A DNA stretch of 64,000 nt, taken from Proteus penneri (lineage in GTDB: Bacteria > Pseudomonadota > Gammaproteobacteria > Enterobacterales > Enterobacteriaceae). The stretch spans positions 62,001 to 126,000 of the forward strand of contig NZ_PHFJ01000009.1 in the NCBI RefSeq assembly GCF_003144535.1, written 5' to 3'. Of this stretch, positions 40,671-50,608 are shown one piece after another. Position 1 is the stretch's first letter, and every line of letters begins with the position of its first letter. Both the position numbers and the translations under genes were made by a program. A model generated the notes under the pieces. That model was given only the letters and a program-made list of their open reading frames with translations. It made no database searches and had not been told where the DNA came from.

Positions 40671-41324
40671 ATGAATCAGACGCTACTTTCCGAATTCGGT
40701 AATCCATTTGAGCGTGTTGAACTTGCTCTAGAAGCCCTTCGTGCGGGTAAAGGCGTGATGGTGCTCGACGACGAGAATCGCGAAAATGAAGGCGATATGG
40801 TTTTCGCCGCAGAAACAATGACTACAGAACAAATGGCGATGTCTATTCGTCATGGTAGTGGTATTGTTTGTTTATGCATTACAGAAGAACGTCGTCAACA
40901 ACTTGATTTGCCTATGATGGTGGAGAATAACACCAGTCATTTTCATACGGCATTTACAGTAACGATTGAAGCAGCACAAGGCGTAACAACAGGTGTTTCA
41001 GCATCTGATCGTTTAACCACAGTACGTGCAGCCGCCGCTGACAATGCAAAACCAAGTGATTTAAATCGCCCAGGTCATGTATTCCCATTACGTGCTCAAC
41101 CTGGTGGTGTGTTAACGCGTGGCGGACACACAGAAGCATCAATTGATTTAGCAACTTTAGCTGGTTTTAAACCTGTTGCAGTGTTATGTGAATTAACCAA
41201 TGACGATGGCACAATGGCAAGAGCACCAGAAGTGATTACTTTTGCTAAAAAGCACAATATGCCAGTGTTAACTATTGAAGATTTAGTGGCTTATCGTCTT
41301 CGTAAGGAGAAAAAAGCTGGCTGA
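40671..41324 (+). CDS. ribB: 3,4-dihydroxy-2-butanone-4-phosphate synthase RibB
   Basis: 217 residues with the family motifs [18 protein letters not shown] (metal-binding glutamates, about residues 32-49), [10 protein letters not shown] and [24 protein letters not shown](S). It makes the four-carbon unit of riboflavin from ribulose 5-phosphate. Expression is governed by the FMN riboswitch in its ~280-nt leader. Confidence 0.97.
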   Translation: MNQTLLSEFGNPFERVELALEALRAGKGVMVLDDENRENEGDMVFAAETMTTEQMAMSIRHGSGIVCLCITEERRQQLDLPMMVENNTSHFHTAFTVTIEAAQGVTTGVSASDRLTTVRAAAADNAKPSDLNRPGHVFPLRAQPGGVLTRGGHTEASIDLATLAGFKPVAVLCELTNDDGTMARAPEVITFAKKHNMPVLTIEDLVAYRLRKEKKAG

Positions 41325-41370
41325 AATTAACATGTTATAACCGACACTGAAAACACACACACACTTATTT

Positions 41371-41402
41371 AAGCCACTTAAGGAAACTTAGGTGGCTTTT
41401 TT
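41371..41402 (+). terminator. ribB terminator
   Basis: AAGCCACTTAAG (41371-41382) pairs with CTTAGGTGGCTT (41387-41398, one G-T pair) with a GAAA loop and is followed by TTTT. A short (AC)6 tract (41353-41364) precedes it. Confidence 0.92.
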
Positions 41403-41499
41403 CATATTTTTTGAATAACTATTTCATACTTCTTTGACTATATTTCAAGTAATAAGGCAGTATGCTTATACGATAAGAACACTTGCCATAGAGGTGGTT

Positions 41500-42285
41500 A
41501 TGGAAACAAAAATGATGCCAGCACTGTTTATTGGGCATGGTAGCCCAATGAATGTATTAGAAGATAATACATATACTCGCCTCTGGTCAGAATTAGGGGA
41601 AACGCTTCCTCAACCTAAAGCGATTTTAGTGATTTCAGCCCATTGGTATACCGATGGAACGTATGTAACGGCAATGTCGCAACCAAAGACAATTCATGAT
41701 TTTTATGGATTTCCACCAGAATTGTATGCAATAGAATATCCAGCGCGAGGCTCGATAGGTTTAGCCGCACTGATTGAAGATCTGATTGATCCGATTAAAT
41801 TAAAACTCGATATGGATCAATGGGGATTAGATCATGGAAGTTGGGGAATACTTGAAAAAATGTATCCCAACGCAAATATTCCAGTTGTTCAGTTAAGCAT
41901 TGATGCACGTCAATCGGCACAATGGCACTATGAATTAGGGCAAAAGCTGGTTGAATTGCGTAAAGAAGGTGTCTTAATTATTGGTAGCGGTAATATCGTT
42001 CATAATTTAAGAATGATGGATTGGCAAAACAGCGACGCAACGCCTTATCCTTGGGCATTGGCTTTTAATGAGGTAGTCGAAAATAGTTTACAAAGCGATA
42101 AGGTACCAGAAGCGTTATTTACGATTTTATCAACAGAAGAAGGGCGATTGTCACATCCTACTCCCGATCATTTTTTGCCTGCTTTGTATCTATTAGGTTT
42201 AAAACAAGCGGGTGAAAAGGTAACAGTGTTGAATAATGATATTGTGAATAAATCATTAAGTATGATGACGTTTCAAATTGGATAA
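41500..42285 (+). CDS. ygiD: 4,5-DOPA-extradiol-dioxygenase-like protein YgiD
   Basis: 261 residues of the class III extradiol dioxygenase LigB-like family: ALFIGHGSPMNVLED near the start (metal-binding His), ILVISAHWYTDG (second His) and GSGNIVHNLRMM (about residues 163-174). It aligns with E. coli YgiD over its full length. YgiD can open DOPA rings in vitro and binds zinc; the natural substrate is unsure. The ATG at 41500 follows GAGG by 5 nt; the open frame upstream to 41434 is unlikely to be used. Confidence 0.93.
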   Translation: METKMMPALFIGHGSPMNVLEDNTYTRLWSELGETLPQPKAILVISAHWYTDGTYVTAMSQPKTIHDFYGFPPELYAIEYPARGSIGLAALIEDLIDPIKLKLDMDQWGLDHGSWGILEKMYPNANIPVVQLSIDARQSAQWHYELGQKLVELRKEGVLIIGSGNIVHNLRMMDWQNSDATPYPWALAFNEVVENSLQSDKVPEALFTILSTEEGRLSHPTPDHFLPALYLLGLKQAGEKVTVLNNDIVNKSLSMMTFQIG

Positions 42286-42315
42286 AACCATCCAATAAAA
42301 CCTATTGATATAAGT

Positions 42316-42353
42316 AAAAGGCTAAATTCATTTTATGGGATTTAGCCTTTTTT
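42316..42353 (+). terminator. ygiD terminator
   Basis: AAAAGGCTAAAT (42316-42327) and ATTTAGCCTTTT (42340-42351) form a perfect 12-bp stem followed by more T. Confidence 0.92.
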
Positions 42354-42378
42354 ACTAATAACGAAACCTATTTTGAAT

Positions 42379-42412
42379 AAAAAACACCTTACTGCTTATC
42401 AGCAATAAGGTG
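42379..42412 (-). terminator. ygiBC operon terminator
   Basis: On the minus strand CACCTTATTGCT pairs with AGCAGTAAGGTG around GATA and is followed by TTTTTT. It lies 24 nt after the ygiC stop, back to back with the ygiD terminator. Confidence 0.9.
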
Positions 42413-42436
42413 CTCAATATAATTTTAAGATTTCTA

Positions 42437-43600
42437 TTAATCTAAAATAATATGTGGATAGAAGCGTGAAAGATCTTGCGTGATAAGCTCTCTATCTTCT
42501 CTGATGCAAATACCTGCAGATTGGTCGTTAACCAGCCAGCTACCAATTAATGTATAGCTATCGCCAAATTTTGGCAGTGGGTGGAAATCCTGAACAATAA
42601 AGCCTTCTTCACCGTAAGGACCATCTGCGACAGCAATATCTTTGCCGTTTTCAACAATGCGAATATTTGCACCTTCGCGTGAAAACAGTGGCTTGATAAC
42701 ATAACGTGATAATGAATCAGGCGCTTTACCCTCATAAAAATAAGCAGGTAGCAGATTGGGGTGATTAGGGAACATTTCCCAAAGCATGGGTAATAATGCT
42801 TTATTTGAGATAATGCTCTTCCAAGAAGGCTCTAACCAACGAATACCCGCATCAGCCAGTTTAGTTGAGAAGTCTTCGCGGAACATAAATTCCCAAGGGT
42901 AAAGCTTAAACATGTTGCTGATTATCTGATCTTGCAGATCAGTTAATTCACCACGTTCACCTAAACCTAGATCTTCAATAAAGACAAAGTCAGTTGTGAC
43001 TTCTGCTTCTTCAGCACAATCTTGTAAGTATTGAACGGTACCACGATCTTCTTGCGTATCTTGGCAACAAGACATATGCAGATAACGCATTCCGTATTGA
43101 TCACGAAGCTCTGCAAAACGATCAATCAACTTTTCTTGTATGCTATTAAATTGATCGGCATTTTGCGGTAAACGACCTGCATTGACTTGATCTTCAAGCC
43201 AGATCCATTGAAAAAAAGCAGATTCATATAGTGAAGTTGGTGTATCTGCATTATTTTCTAACAGTTTTGCGGGACTTTTACCGTCATACGCTAAATCAAG
43301 ACGTGAATAGAGCGAAGGTTGAGACGATTTCCATGAATCACGTACAAAATCCCAACAGTGACGAGGGATTTGAAAACGAGTCAGCAACTCTTCACTATTA
43401 GCCACTTTATCAGCGACTTGTAAACACATCTGATGCAGCTCTTCTGTCGTTTCTTCTAACGTTTCAACCTCTTCCATTGAGAATTGATAATAAGCATCTT
43501 CAGACCAATAAGGTTCGCCATACATTGTATGAAAGTTAAAGCCAAATTCAGTTGCTTTTTCACGCCAATCCGGGCGTTCAATGATATTTTCGCGTTTCAT
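42437..43600 (-). CDS. ygiC: Glutathionylspermidine synthase-like ATP-grasp protein YgiC
   Basis: 387 residues, nearly the same length as E. coli YgiC (386). It matches the C-terminal ATP-grasp synthetase part of glutathionylspermidine synthase ([33 protein letters not shown] with phosphate-binding residues, [20 protein letters not shown] near the end). No amidase domain is present. It probably ligates a peptide carboxylate to an amine; the substrate is unknown. It follows ygiB by 8 nt. Confidence 0.92.
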   Translation of the reverse strand: MKRENIIERPDWREKATEFGFNFHTMYGEPYWSEDAYYQFSMEEVETLEETTEELHQMCLQVADKVANSEELLTRFQIPRHCWDFVRDSWKSSQPSLYSRLDLAYDGKSPAKLLENNADTPTSLYESAFFQWIWLEDQVNAGRLPQNADQFNSIQEKLIDRFAELRDQYGMRYLHMSCCQDTQEDRGTVQYLQDCAEEAEVTTDFVFIEDLGLGERGELTDLQDQIISNMFKLYPWEFMFREDFSTKLADAGIRWLEPSWKSIISNKALLPMLWEMFPNHPNLLPAYFYEGKAPDSLSRYVIKPLFSREGANIRIVENGKDIAVADGPYGEEGFIVQDFHPLPKFGDSYTLIGSWLVNDQSAGICIREDRELITQDLSRFYPHIILD

Positions 43601-43608
43601 GGTTTTAA

Positions 43609-44331
43609 TTAACCACCTGAACGATAAGAAGATGAACCGGTTGAGCTACGGTTATTATTCGTAGCATTGGTACGTTGAGCCGCAGCTTGTCTTGAAACCG
43701 TATTACCAAAGCCACCACGTGTTATTGTTGAGGTTGTTGATGGTTTTGGTGTCATGGCTGTTTTTGGTACGTTCATTTGACGCCCACCAACCGCAGGACC
43801 ATAGTTACGACCTGTCGCATCCACAAATTTACCGTTTGCAGGGCTTGTTGGATTACGCGAACTAAACAGTGGTTGTGCTGGTGCGCCACCCCCCATTAAG
43901 CGACCCATCATATAACCCGCCATTAATGGCATAAAGAAGCTACCACCGGAGTTAGCTTGGGCCATTTGTGAGCTGTCTGGGTTTAAATTATTGGCATTTT
44001 CAGTACTCACAGCTTGTCCATCAATCGACGCTGTTTGTGTACATTGAGCGTCACCGAATTCAGCTACACAATCTTCTAATGTTGCGTATTTAGGTGCTGT
44101 ACGTTGTGCCTCTTGTAATGCAGTACGATAAGAGTCTTCACACTGTGCTGCTTGTGAAGGATTCGCTTGAGCACATTCTTGTGCATTCATATACAGTGAA
44201 ACTGTCTCATCGCTCTCTTCACATCCTGAAAGCGCGAATACAGCAGTGATGGCGATTGCAACAGGCGCCAGACGATAAGGACGGAATGCTTTACGGAAAG
44301 CATCTCGATTAATCGATTTGGTACGTTTCAT
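43609..44331 (-). CDS. ygiB: DUF1190 lipoprotein-like protein YgiB
   Basis: About 240 residues from [16 protein letters not shown], the same start as E. coli YgiB; an ATG two codons earlier (ending 44337) has a somewhat better-placed GGA and is an alternative. A hydrophobic segment ends in a lipobox-like ALSGCEES (Cys about 37). The middle has [20 protein letters not shown] and the C-terminus is rich in Ser, Thr and Asn. Function unknown; paired with ygiC and placed downstream of tolC, as in E. coli. Confidence 0.9.
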   Translation of the reverse strand: MKRTKSINRDAFRKAFRPYRLAPVAIAITAVFALSGCEESDETVSLYMNAQECAQANPSQAAQCEDSYRTALQEAQRTAPKYATLEDCVAEFGDAQCTQTASIDGQAVSTENANNLNPDSSQMAQANSGGSFFMPLMAGYMMGRLMGGGAPAQPLFSSRNPTSPANGKFVDATGRNYGPAVGGRQMNVPKTAMTPKPSTTSTITRGGFGNTVSRQAAAQRTNATNNNRSSTGSSSYRSGG

Positions 44332-44337
44332 TGGCAT

Positions 44338-44666
44338 ATTGGTAAGATCCATAAAAGGTAACACGTTCAAAATAAAAGCTAGGATAGGTTAAATAGTCTA
44401 GAAAATAAATAAGAAACGCCTAATCATCAGGGATAACCAGAAATTTGTGATCTTTATAAGGTTAAGAATAATGAAATTAGGTGAATCTTCTCTTTTTAAC
44501 CTAATTGTGATTAAGCTATTTGTTAATACAAGAATATAGATATTGTTGAGATCTTAATTTAAGCCATAACATGATATTGTAATGTTAAGAATAAGCATAA
44601 AAAAACCGCTTATCAGTTTATTGCTGAAAGCGGTTTTTTATAAGTGGCTAAATTCTTAATTCACGA
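44338..44666. other. Intergenic region between tolC and ygiB
   Basis: About 330 bases, AT-rich. Holds the tolC terminator (44600-44639) and presumably a promoter for ygiBC. Nothing else recognised. Confidence 0.5.
44600..44639 (-). terminator. tolC terminator
   Basis: AAAAAACCGCTT (44600-44611) and AAGCGGTTTTTT (44628-44639) form a perfect 12-bp stem, extended by TCAG/CTGA inside. It separates tolC from ygiBC. Confidence 0.92.
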
Positions 44667-46064
44667 TCACGGAGCAACGTTAAGAGCAGGGCTTGTTAAC
44701 GAGCGAATAATACTATCTGGTGAAGTAGAAACTTCTGCACCCAGTGTGTTATTTAACTGAATTAAGTCATTTTCATTTAATGTGCCACGTGCATATTCAA
44801 TATTTAGTTGGTTAATTAAATAGTCATAACGTGCGTTGGATAATTTTTGTTTTGCATCATAAAGTGTTGTTGTGGCATTTAACACATCAACAATAGTACG
44901 AGTACCCACTTGATAACCCGCTTCAGTTGCATCTAATGAACTTTGTGCAGAAACAACAACTTGTTGATACGCTTTGATGCTACTGATTGATGCAGAAATA
45001 TTGTTATAAGAAGAACGTGCGATTTGGACAATAGAACGATAAACCGATTCTAATTGTTCGCTTGCACTCGTAAAACCATATTGTGCTTGTTCAACTTGTG
45101 AGCTTGTTCTGCCACCTGTATACAGAGGAATACTAACAGACAGACCAATACTATTTTGACCACTGTAACTATTGCGACTAGTGTTAGGCGTTACAGGAGG
45201 TAATGCGCTACCGTGACTATGGCTATTGGATACGCCAGTTGATGCATTTAAATCTACGGTTGGTAAGTGACCAGATTGCGCTAAACGAATATTTTCGCGC
45301 GCTAAATCTTGGCCTAAACGTGCACTTAATAAACTTAAGTTACGTTCTTCGGCATCTTTTAACAGTTTCTCAATAGAGTCTGGTGATGTTGTTGAAAAAC
45401 GGCTGATATTGAGTGATGCCAGATTAATGTAATAAATACCACTGACTTGGCGTAGTTTCTCTAATGCGTTATCTAATTGGTTACGGCCAACCACTTCTTG
45501 TGCCAGTACGCTATCATAATTTGCACGCGCATTTTGTACGTCAGTAATAGCCACTAAACCTACGTTAAAACGTTGAGTTGTTTGATCTAACTGACGGTAA
45601 ACTTGTTCTTTTTGCGCTTCAATAAATGATAATGAATCAATAGCACGTAAAACATCAAAGTAAGCGGTCGCGGTGTCTAAAATCAGCTTTTGCTGACTTG
45701 TTTGATAAGTCACATCGCTCATACCCGCAGTTTTTTCTTGAATGTTTAACTGGCGCCATAATGACATGTTAAACACACTTTGAGTTAGCGTTAAACTTGC
45801 ACCAATAGAATTGGATTCGGTGTTGTTATTATCGCGGTAGCCGCTTTTATAATCGGCAGAGGCACCTAATCCTAATTGGGGTAATAATGAGCCACGAGCT
45901 TCATTAATTTTTTCAAAAGCTTGATTTCTTTCAGCTAATGACTTGCGTAACTCAGGGTTACTGTCCTTTGCTTTTTGATAAACTTGAAGCAGATCCTCAG
46001 CCTGACTTGCAGTGCTGAATCCTGCCAAACTCATCGTGACCAAAAGAGAGAGCAGTTTTTTCAT
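44667..46064 (-). CDS. tolC: Outer-membrane efflux channel TolC
   Basis: 465 residues: signal peptide MKKLLSLLVTMSLAGFSTASQA, then two homologous halves of helical hairpins and outer-membrane strands (EDLLQVYQKAKDSNPELRKS start of the mature protein, LSVSIPLYTGGRTSSQVEQA in the second half). Trimeric exit duct for AcrAB-type pumps and type I secretion. The start at 46064 follows AAGGA by 7 nt. It is somewhat shorter than the E. coli protein at its C-terminus. Divergent from nudF. Confidence 0.96.
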   Translation of the reverse strand: MKKLLSLLVTMSLAGFSTASQAEDLLQVYQKAKDSNPELRKSLAERNQAFEKINEARGSLLPQLGLGASADYKSGYRDNNNTESNSIGASLTLTQSVFNMSLWRQLNIQEKTAGMSDVTYQTSQQKLILDTATAYFDVLRAIDSLSFIEAQKEQVYRQLDQTTQRFNVGLVAITDVQNARANYDSVLAQEVVGRNQLDNALEKLRQVSGIYYINLASLNISRFSTTSPDSIEKLLKDAEERNLSLLSARLGQDLARENIRLAQSGHLPTVDLNASTGVSNSHSHGSALPPVTPNTSRNSYSGQNSIGLSVSIPLYTGGRTSSQVEQAQYGFTSASEQLESVYRSIVQIARSSYNNISASISSIKAYQQVVVSAQSSLDATEAGYQVGTRTIVDVLNATTTLYDAKQKLSNARYDYLINQLNIEYARGTLNENDLIQLNNTLGAEVSTSPDSIIRSLTSPALNVAP

Positions 46065-46277
46065 TTTAATTCCTTGTTGCAACAGTTTCGCTGAGTTGCC
46101 TCTGTTAATCTTGATTGGGGATAATTCTAGCAGATTGTTTCCCTAAGTAGGGGTAGCCATTTGTGCCATATCCTTTTATTTTAGATTAACTTTACATGAA
46201 TTGTTGGCAAATTTCTTTAAATCTGTATTAAACATAAGCAATAAAAAGACTCTTAAATATAACTTAAGGAACATTGT

Positions 46278-46913
46278 ATGAAGAAAAGGGAAAATACACC
46301 ATTTTTATACGGCCGTGAAGACGTGAAATTGCTCAATCAAAAAGATTTATATAAAGGCTTTTTCCGTATGACTGAGTACCGCTTTAAACATCGCCTTTTT
46401 GAAGGCGGATGGAGTGAAGAAGTCAAACGTGAAGTCTTTGAGCGAGGCAATGCGAGTGTTTTGTTAGCTTATGATGCTAAACGTGATGAAGTGGTATTAA
46501 TTGAGCAAATTCGTATTCCTGCGTATGAAACCAGTGAGACACCTTGGTTGCTAGAAGTGATTGCGGGTATGGTTGAACAAGGCGAAAGCCCAGAAGACGT
46601 TGTTAGACGCGAAGCCCAAGAAGAAGCGGGCGTTGTTGTTGGGCGATGCGAGTCAATTATTAGTTATCTTTCTAGTCCTGGTGGCACCAGCGAAAGAATG
46701 CATGTTTATGTCGGTGAAGTTGATACAACAACAGCAAAAGGTATTCATGGATTAGCGTGTGAAAATGAAGATATTCGTGTTCATGTTGTTAGCAGAGAAC
46801 AAGCTTATCGTTGGGTTGAAGAGGGCGTGATTGACAATGCTGCATCGGTCATTGCACTTCAATGGTTACAACTTCATCATATTGAGTTAAGAAAGCGTTG
46901 GTCGGTAATTTAA
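46278..46913 (+). CDS. nudF: ADP-ribose pyrophosphatase NudF
   Basis: 211 residues with a perfect Nudix box at residues 97-119 (GMVEQGESPEDVV then RREAQEEAGV). It hydrolyses ADP-ribose and related sugar nucleotides to AMP and sugar phosphate. It is the first gene of the nudF-cpdA-yqiA-parE row, divergent from tolC. Ribosome site AAGGAA. Confidence 0.96.
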   Translation: MKKRENTPFLYGREDVKLLNQKDLYKGFFRMTEYRFKHRLFEGGWSEEVKREVFERGNASVLLAYDAKRDEVVLIEQIRIPAYETSETPWLLEVIAGMVEQGESPEDVVRREAQEEAGVVVGRCESIISYLSSPGGTSERMHVYVGEVDTTTAKGIHGLACENEDIRVHVVSREQAYRWVEEGVIDNAASVIALQWLQLHHIELRKRWSVI

Positions 46914-47139
46914 TATATTAATCAATCTTTAAAGGGTGTTTTTAGTAATATTATCAAGTAGAGTAACTATCTCTAAGTGTACGATATCAAATGAATTAAA
47001 TTGTAAAAAGAAGTGAAAAAAACGTGATTGAAAGCGAGAATATTTCTCACTAATCTTTTGAAATGTGTATTGGTTGGCAGATCTTTACTACGAAAATACG
47101 TTAACATAACGGCTAATGAGAGTGAAACAAGGAAACCTT

Positions 47140-47979
47140 TTGGAAAGCCAGCTTGAATTATCGGTGAAACACAAAAACACCGTAAGAATATTACAAATCA
47201 CAGACACCCACCTCTTTGCTAATGTGGAAGACACTTTGCTGGGCATAAATACTTATCGTAGCTACCATGCGGTATTAAATGCGATTAGAGAGCAGGGTCT
47301 TGATGTTGACTTGATTGTAGCAACAGGTGATTTAGTTCAAGATCAAACCTTTGAAGCTTATCAGCATTTTGCAGATGGCATTGCAACGTTAACACCACCT
47401 TGTGTTTGGTTGCCAGGTAATCATGACTATCAACCTGCGATGATTGATGCTTTAAATCAGGCAGGCGTTTTGTCAGCTAAACAAGTGTTGATTGGTGATA
47501 ATTGGCAAATGCTGTTATTAGATAGCCAAATTCAAGGTGTTCCTCATGGTGAATTATCAGATTGTCAATTAGATTGGCTAACACGCTGTCTCGAAAGTCA
47601 AAAGCACAGAGATACGATTATTTTGTTGCATCATCATCCTATGCCGTCAGGGTGTACATGGTTAGATCAACACAGCTTAAGAAATTCTCAAGAATTGGCT
47701 GAGCGTTTAAGAGAGCACTCTCAAGTAAAAATGATGCTTTGTGGTCACATTCATCAAGAAATGGATGAAATGTGGAATGGTATTCGTTTGTTGGCAACAC
47801 CTTCTACGTGCATTCAATTTCGCCCTCATTGTACTAATTTTACATTAGATACTGTTTCTCCGGGCTGGCGTTATTTGGAAATGTCACTTTTATCTGATGA
47901 GAAGGGCAGAATTGAAACACAAGTTTACCGTTTAGAGGGGACTGAATTTTGTCCTGACCTTGATTCGGATGGCTATTAA
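47140..47979 (+). CDS. cpdA: 3',5'-cyclic AMP phosphodiesterase CpdA
   Basis: 279 residues of the calcineurin-like metallophosphatase family with all metal motifs: RILQITDTHLF, ATGDLVQDQ, LPGNHDYQ, HHHPMPSG and LCGHIHQE. It hydrolyses cAMP and so damps CRP-dependent expression. The start is placed at a TTG (47140) because AGGA lies 6 nt upstream and the protein then begins LESQLELS, in register with MESLLTLP of the E. coli enzyme. The in-frame ATG at 47116 has no ribosome site and would add 8 residues. Confidence 0.93.
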   Translation: MESQLELSVKHKNTVRILQITDTHLFANVEDTLLGINTYRSYHAVLNAIREQGLDVDLIVATGDLVQDQTFEAYQHFADGIATLTPPCVWLPGNHDYQPAMIDALNQAGVLSAKQVLIGDNWQMLLLDSQIQGVPHGELSDCQLDWLTRCLESQKHRDTIILLHHHPMPSGCTWLDQHSLRNSQELAERLREHSQVKMMLCGHIHQEMDEMWNGIRLLATPSTCIQFRPHCTNFTLDTVSPGWRYLEMSLLSDEKGRIETQVYRLEGTEFCPDLDSDGY

Positions 47980-47982
47980 GTT

Positions 47983-48558
47983 ATGCCTCGTATTCTCTAT
48001 TTACATGGCTTTAATAGCTCACCAAAATCAGCAAAGGCACAGGCTTTTCGTCAATGGCTTGAAGTAACACATCCTGAAATTGAATTGTTAGTACCTCAAT
48101 TGCCACCTTACCCTCAAGAAGCCGCTCAGTTAATTGAATCGTTAGCTAAAGAGTGCGTAGATGACAAGCTTGGATTAATTGGCTCATCATTAGGTGGCTA
48201 CTTATCGATCTGGCTATCTCAACGTTTTAATTTACCCGCTGTTGTTGTTAATCCTGCGATCCGTCCTTTTGATCTCTTACAAAATTTCTTGGGCGAAAAC
48301 GAAAATCCCTATACACATCAAAAGTATAGATTAGAACCTCATCATATGGATGAGTTACTTGCCTTGCGTATTCCCGTAATTACATCACCCGAACTTATTT
48401 GGTTGCTTCAACAAACTGGAGATGAAATACTTGATTATCGTCAAGCTGTCTCATATCTTGGCGCGTGTAGGCAAACCGTAGAATCGGATGGAAATCACGC
48501 ATTTGTGGGTTTTGAACGTTTTTTTCCGAAAATTATTCAATTTTTAAAGATAATTTAG
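47983..48558 (+). CDS. yqiA: Esterase YqiA
   Basis: 191 residues of the alpha/beta-hydrolase UPF0227 family: RILYLHGFNSSPKSAKAQ near the start, the nucleophile elbow GLIGSSLGGYLS (about residues 63-74) and the late histidine in GNHAFVGFERF. It hydrolyses short acyl esters in vitro. The start follows the cpdA stop by 3 nt, and yqiA-parE is a conserved pair. Confidence 0.94.
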   Translation: MPRILYLHGFNSSPKSAKAQAFRQWLEVTHPEIELLVPQLPPYPQEAAQLIESLAKECVDDKLGLIGSSLGGYLSIWLSQRFNLPAVVVNPAIRPFDLLQNFLGENENPYTHQKYRLEPHHMDELLALRIPVITSPELIWLLQQTGDEILDYRQAVSYLGACRQTVESDGNHAFVGFERFFPKIIQFLKII

Positions 48559-48681
48559 TCTTTCGGTTAATTAACCTGTAAAACGTAGGTTGATGTATCT
48601 ATCCGAAAATTAATATCATATTGCCGCAAACACCTGTTATTATAAACAGTATTTTCTAACAGCGAACCGCAGATTAAAACA

Positions 48682-50577
48682 ATGACTCAATCAAGTTATA
48701 ACGCAAAGGATATTGAGGTTCTTAATGGTCTAGAGCCTGTACGTCGCCGTCCAGGGATGTATACAGATACAACAAGACCGAACCATTTGGCACAGGAAGT
48801 GATCGATAATAGCGTGGACGAGGCGCTTGCGGGACACGCATCGAAGGTCGATGTCATTTTATATGCAGATCAATCTATCGAAGTTATCGATAATGGGCGA
48901 GGAATGCCTGTCGATATTCACCCAGAACTTAAGGTCTCTGCTATCGAGTTAATCCTTGCTCACCTTCACGCCGGAGGAAAATTCTCTAATAAAAACTATC
49001 AATTTTCTGGCGGGTTGCATGGTGTGGGGATCTCGGTTGTTAACGCCCTCTCAAAGCGTATTGAAGTAACTGTTCGTCGTGATGGTAAAATTTACCAAAT
49101 TGCCTTTGAAAATGGCGATAAAGTTGAAGAGTTGCATGAGATTGGCACCTGTGCAAAACGAGATACAGGAACGAGTGTGCATTTTTGGCCTGATGGCGCC
49201 TATTTTGATGTTCCTCGTTTTTCTTCTAAAAGCTTATCTCATGTATTAAAAGCTAAAGCGGTATTATGCCCGGGCGTGAATGTTTCTTTTGTCGATAAAG
49301 TAAACAATACTCAAGAAAATTGGTGCTACGCTGATGGTTTAACCGATTATTTAAGTGAAGCTGTTGCTGAATTTGTTCGCCTTCCTGAAGAGCCGTTTAC
49401 AGGCAAATTTGAAGGGGATAATGAAGCCGTTGAATGGTCTATGTTATGGCTACCTGAAGGTGGCGATCTACTCACTGAAAGCTATGTTAACTTAATTCCG
49501 ACGGTTCAAGGTGGTACACACGTAAATGGTTTACGCCAAGGTGTGTTAGATGCAATGCGCGAATTTTGTGAATTCCGTAATTTGCTACCAAGAGGTCTTA
49601 AGTTAACCGCGGATGATACATGGGAGCGTTGCGCTTATGTATTATCAGTGAAAATGCAAGATCCTCAATTTGCAGGGCAAACCAAAGAGCGACTTTCTTC
49701 AAGACAAACCAGTGCATTTGTTGCAAATGCGGTAAAAAACGCTTTTAGCTTATGGCTAAATCAAAACGTTCAAGTCGGCGAATTACTCGCTGAAATGGCG
49801 ATTAGTAGCGCGCAACGTCGTATGCGAGCAGCTAAAAAAGTGGTGAGAAAGAAACTCACTTCAGGGCCAGCATTGCCGGGTAAATTGGCTGATTGTACTT
49901 CTCAAGATTTACGTTACACCGAGCTATTTTTGGTCGAAGGGGACTCTGCAGGAGGTTCTGCTAAACAAGCTCGAGATCGTGAATATCAAGCGATTATGCC
50001 TTTGCGCGGTAAGATCCTAAATACATGGGAAGTCTCTTCAGATGAAGTGTTAGCGTCACAAGAAGTCCATGATATTTCGGTTGCAATTGGTATGGATCCT
50101 GATAGCGATGATTTAAGCCAACTGCGTTACGGTAAAATTTGTATTCTTGCGGATGCGGACTCGGATGGTTTACATATCGCAACTTTATTGTGTGCTTTAT
50201 TTGTGCGCCATTTTCCAGCTCTTGTTAAGGAAGGGCACGTTTATATGGCGATGCCACCACTTTACCGTATCGACTTAGGTAAAGAAGTTCATTATGCCCT
50301 TGATGAATCAGAAAAAAATGCCATTTTACAACGTTTAAGTCGTAAAAAAGGAAAGCCTAACGTACAGCGCTTTAAAGGTTTAGGTGAGATGAACCCGCTT
50401 CAACTGCGTGAAACAACGCTTGATCCTAATACGCGTCGTTTAGTGCAATTGGTGATTGATGATGAAAATTATCAAGAAACCCTAGGCATGATGGATATGT
50501 TGTTAGCGAAGAAACGCTCTGAAGATCGCCGAAATTGGTTACAAGAGAAGGGCGATGAAGTTGACATCGAAGTGTAA
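48682..50577 (+). CDS. parE: DNA topoisomerase IV subunit B ParE
   Basis: 631 residues. The GHKL ATPase domain has EVIDNSVDEALAGHA, VIDNGRGMPVDIHPE and GLHGVGISVVNALS; the transducer and TOPRIM domains follow, with LFLVEGDSAGGSAKQARDRE (about 412-431) and LADADSDGLHIATLL. It supplies ATP-driven strand passage to topoisomerase IV, which unlinks daughter chromosomes. Length equals the E. coli subunit, in contrast to the enlarged ParC partner 31 nt downstream. Confidence 0.97.
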   Translation: MTQSSYNAKDIEVLNGLEPVRRRPGMYTDTTRPNHLAQEVIDNSVDEALAGHASKVDVILYADQSIEVIDNGRGMPVDIHPELKVSAIELILAHLHAGGKFSNKNYQFSGGLHGVGISVVNALSKRIEVTVRRDGKIYQIAFENGDKVEELHEIGTCAKRDTGTSVHFWPDGAYFDVPRFSSKSLSHVLKAKAVLCPGVNVSFVDKVNNTQENWCYADGLTDYLSEAVAEFVRLPEEPFTGKFEGDNEAVEWSMLWLPEGGDLLTESYVNLIPTVQGGTHVNGLRQGVLDAMREFCEFRNLLPRGLKLTADDTWERCAYVLSVKMQDPQFAGQTKERLSSRQTSAFVANAVKNAFSLWLNQNVQVGELLAEMAISSAQRRMRAAKKVVRKKLTSGPALPGKLADCTSQDLRYTELFLVEGDSAGGSAKQARDREYQAIMPLRGKILNTWEVSSDEVLASQEVHDISVAIGMDPDSDDLSQLRYGKICILADADSDGLHIATLLCALFVRHFPALVKEGHVYMAMPPLYRIDLGKEVHYALDESEKNAILQRLSRKKGKPNVQRFKGLGEMNPLQLRETTLDPNTRRLVQLVIDDENYQETLGMMDMLLAKKRSEDRRNWLQEKGDEVDIEV

Positions 50578-50608
50578 TGGATACCACAAGAGTCTGAGGA
50601 AAAATTGA

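Noticed and set aside
41353-41364. (AC)6 dinucleotide tract after ribB
   Set aside because: Short and intergenic, beyond the stop codon; no evidence of phase variation.
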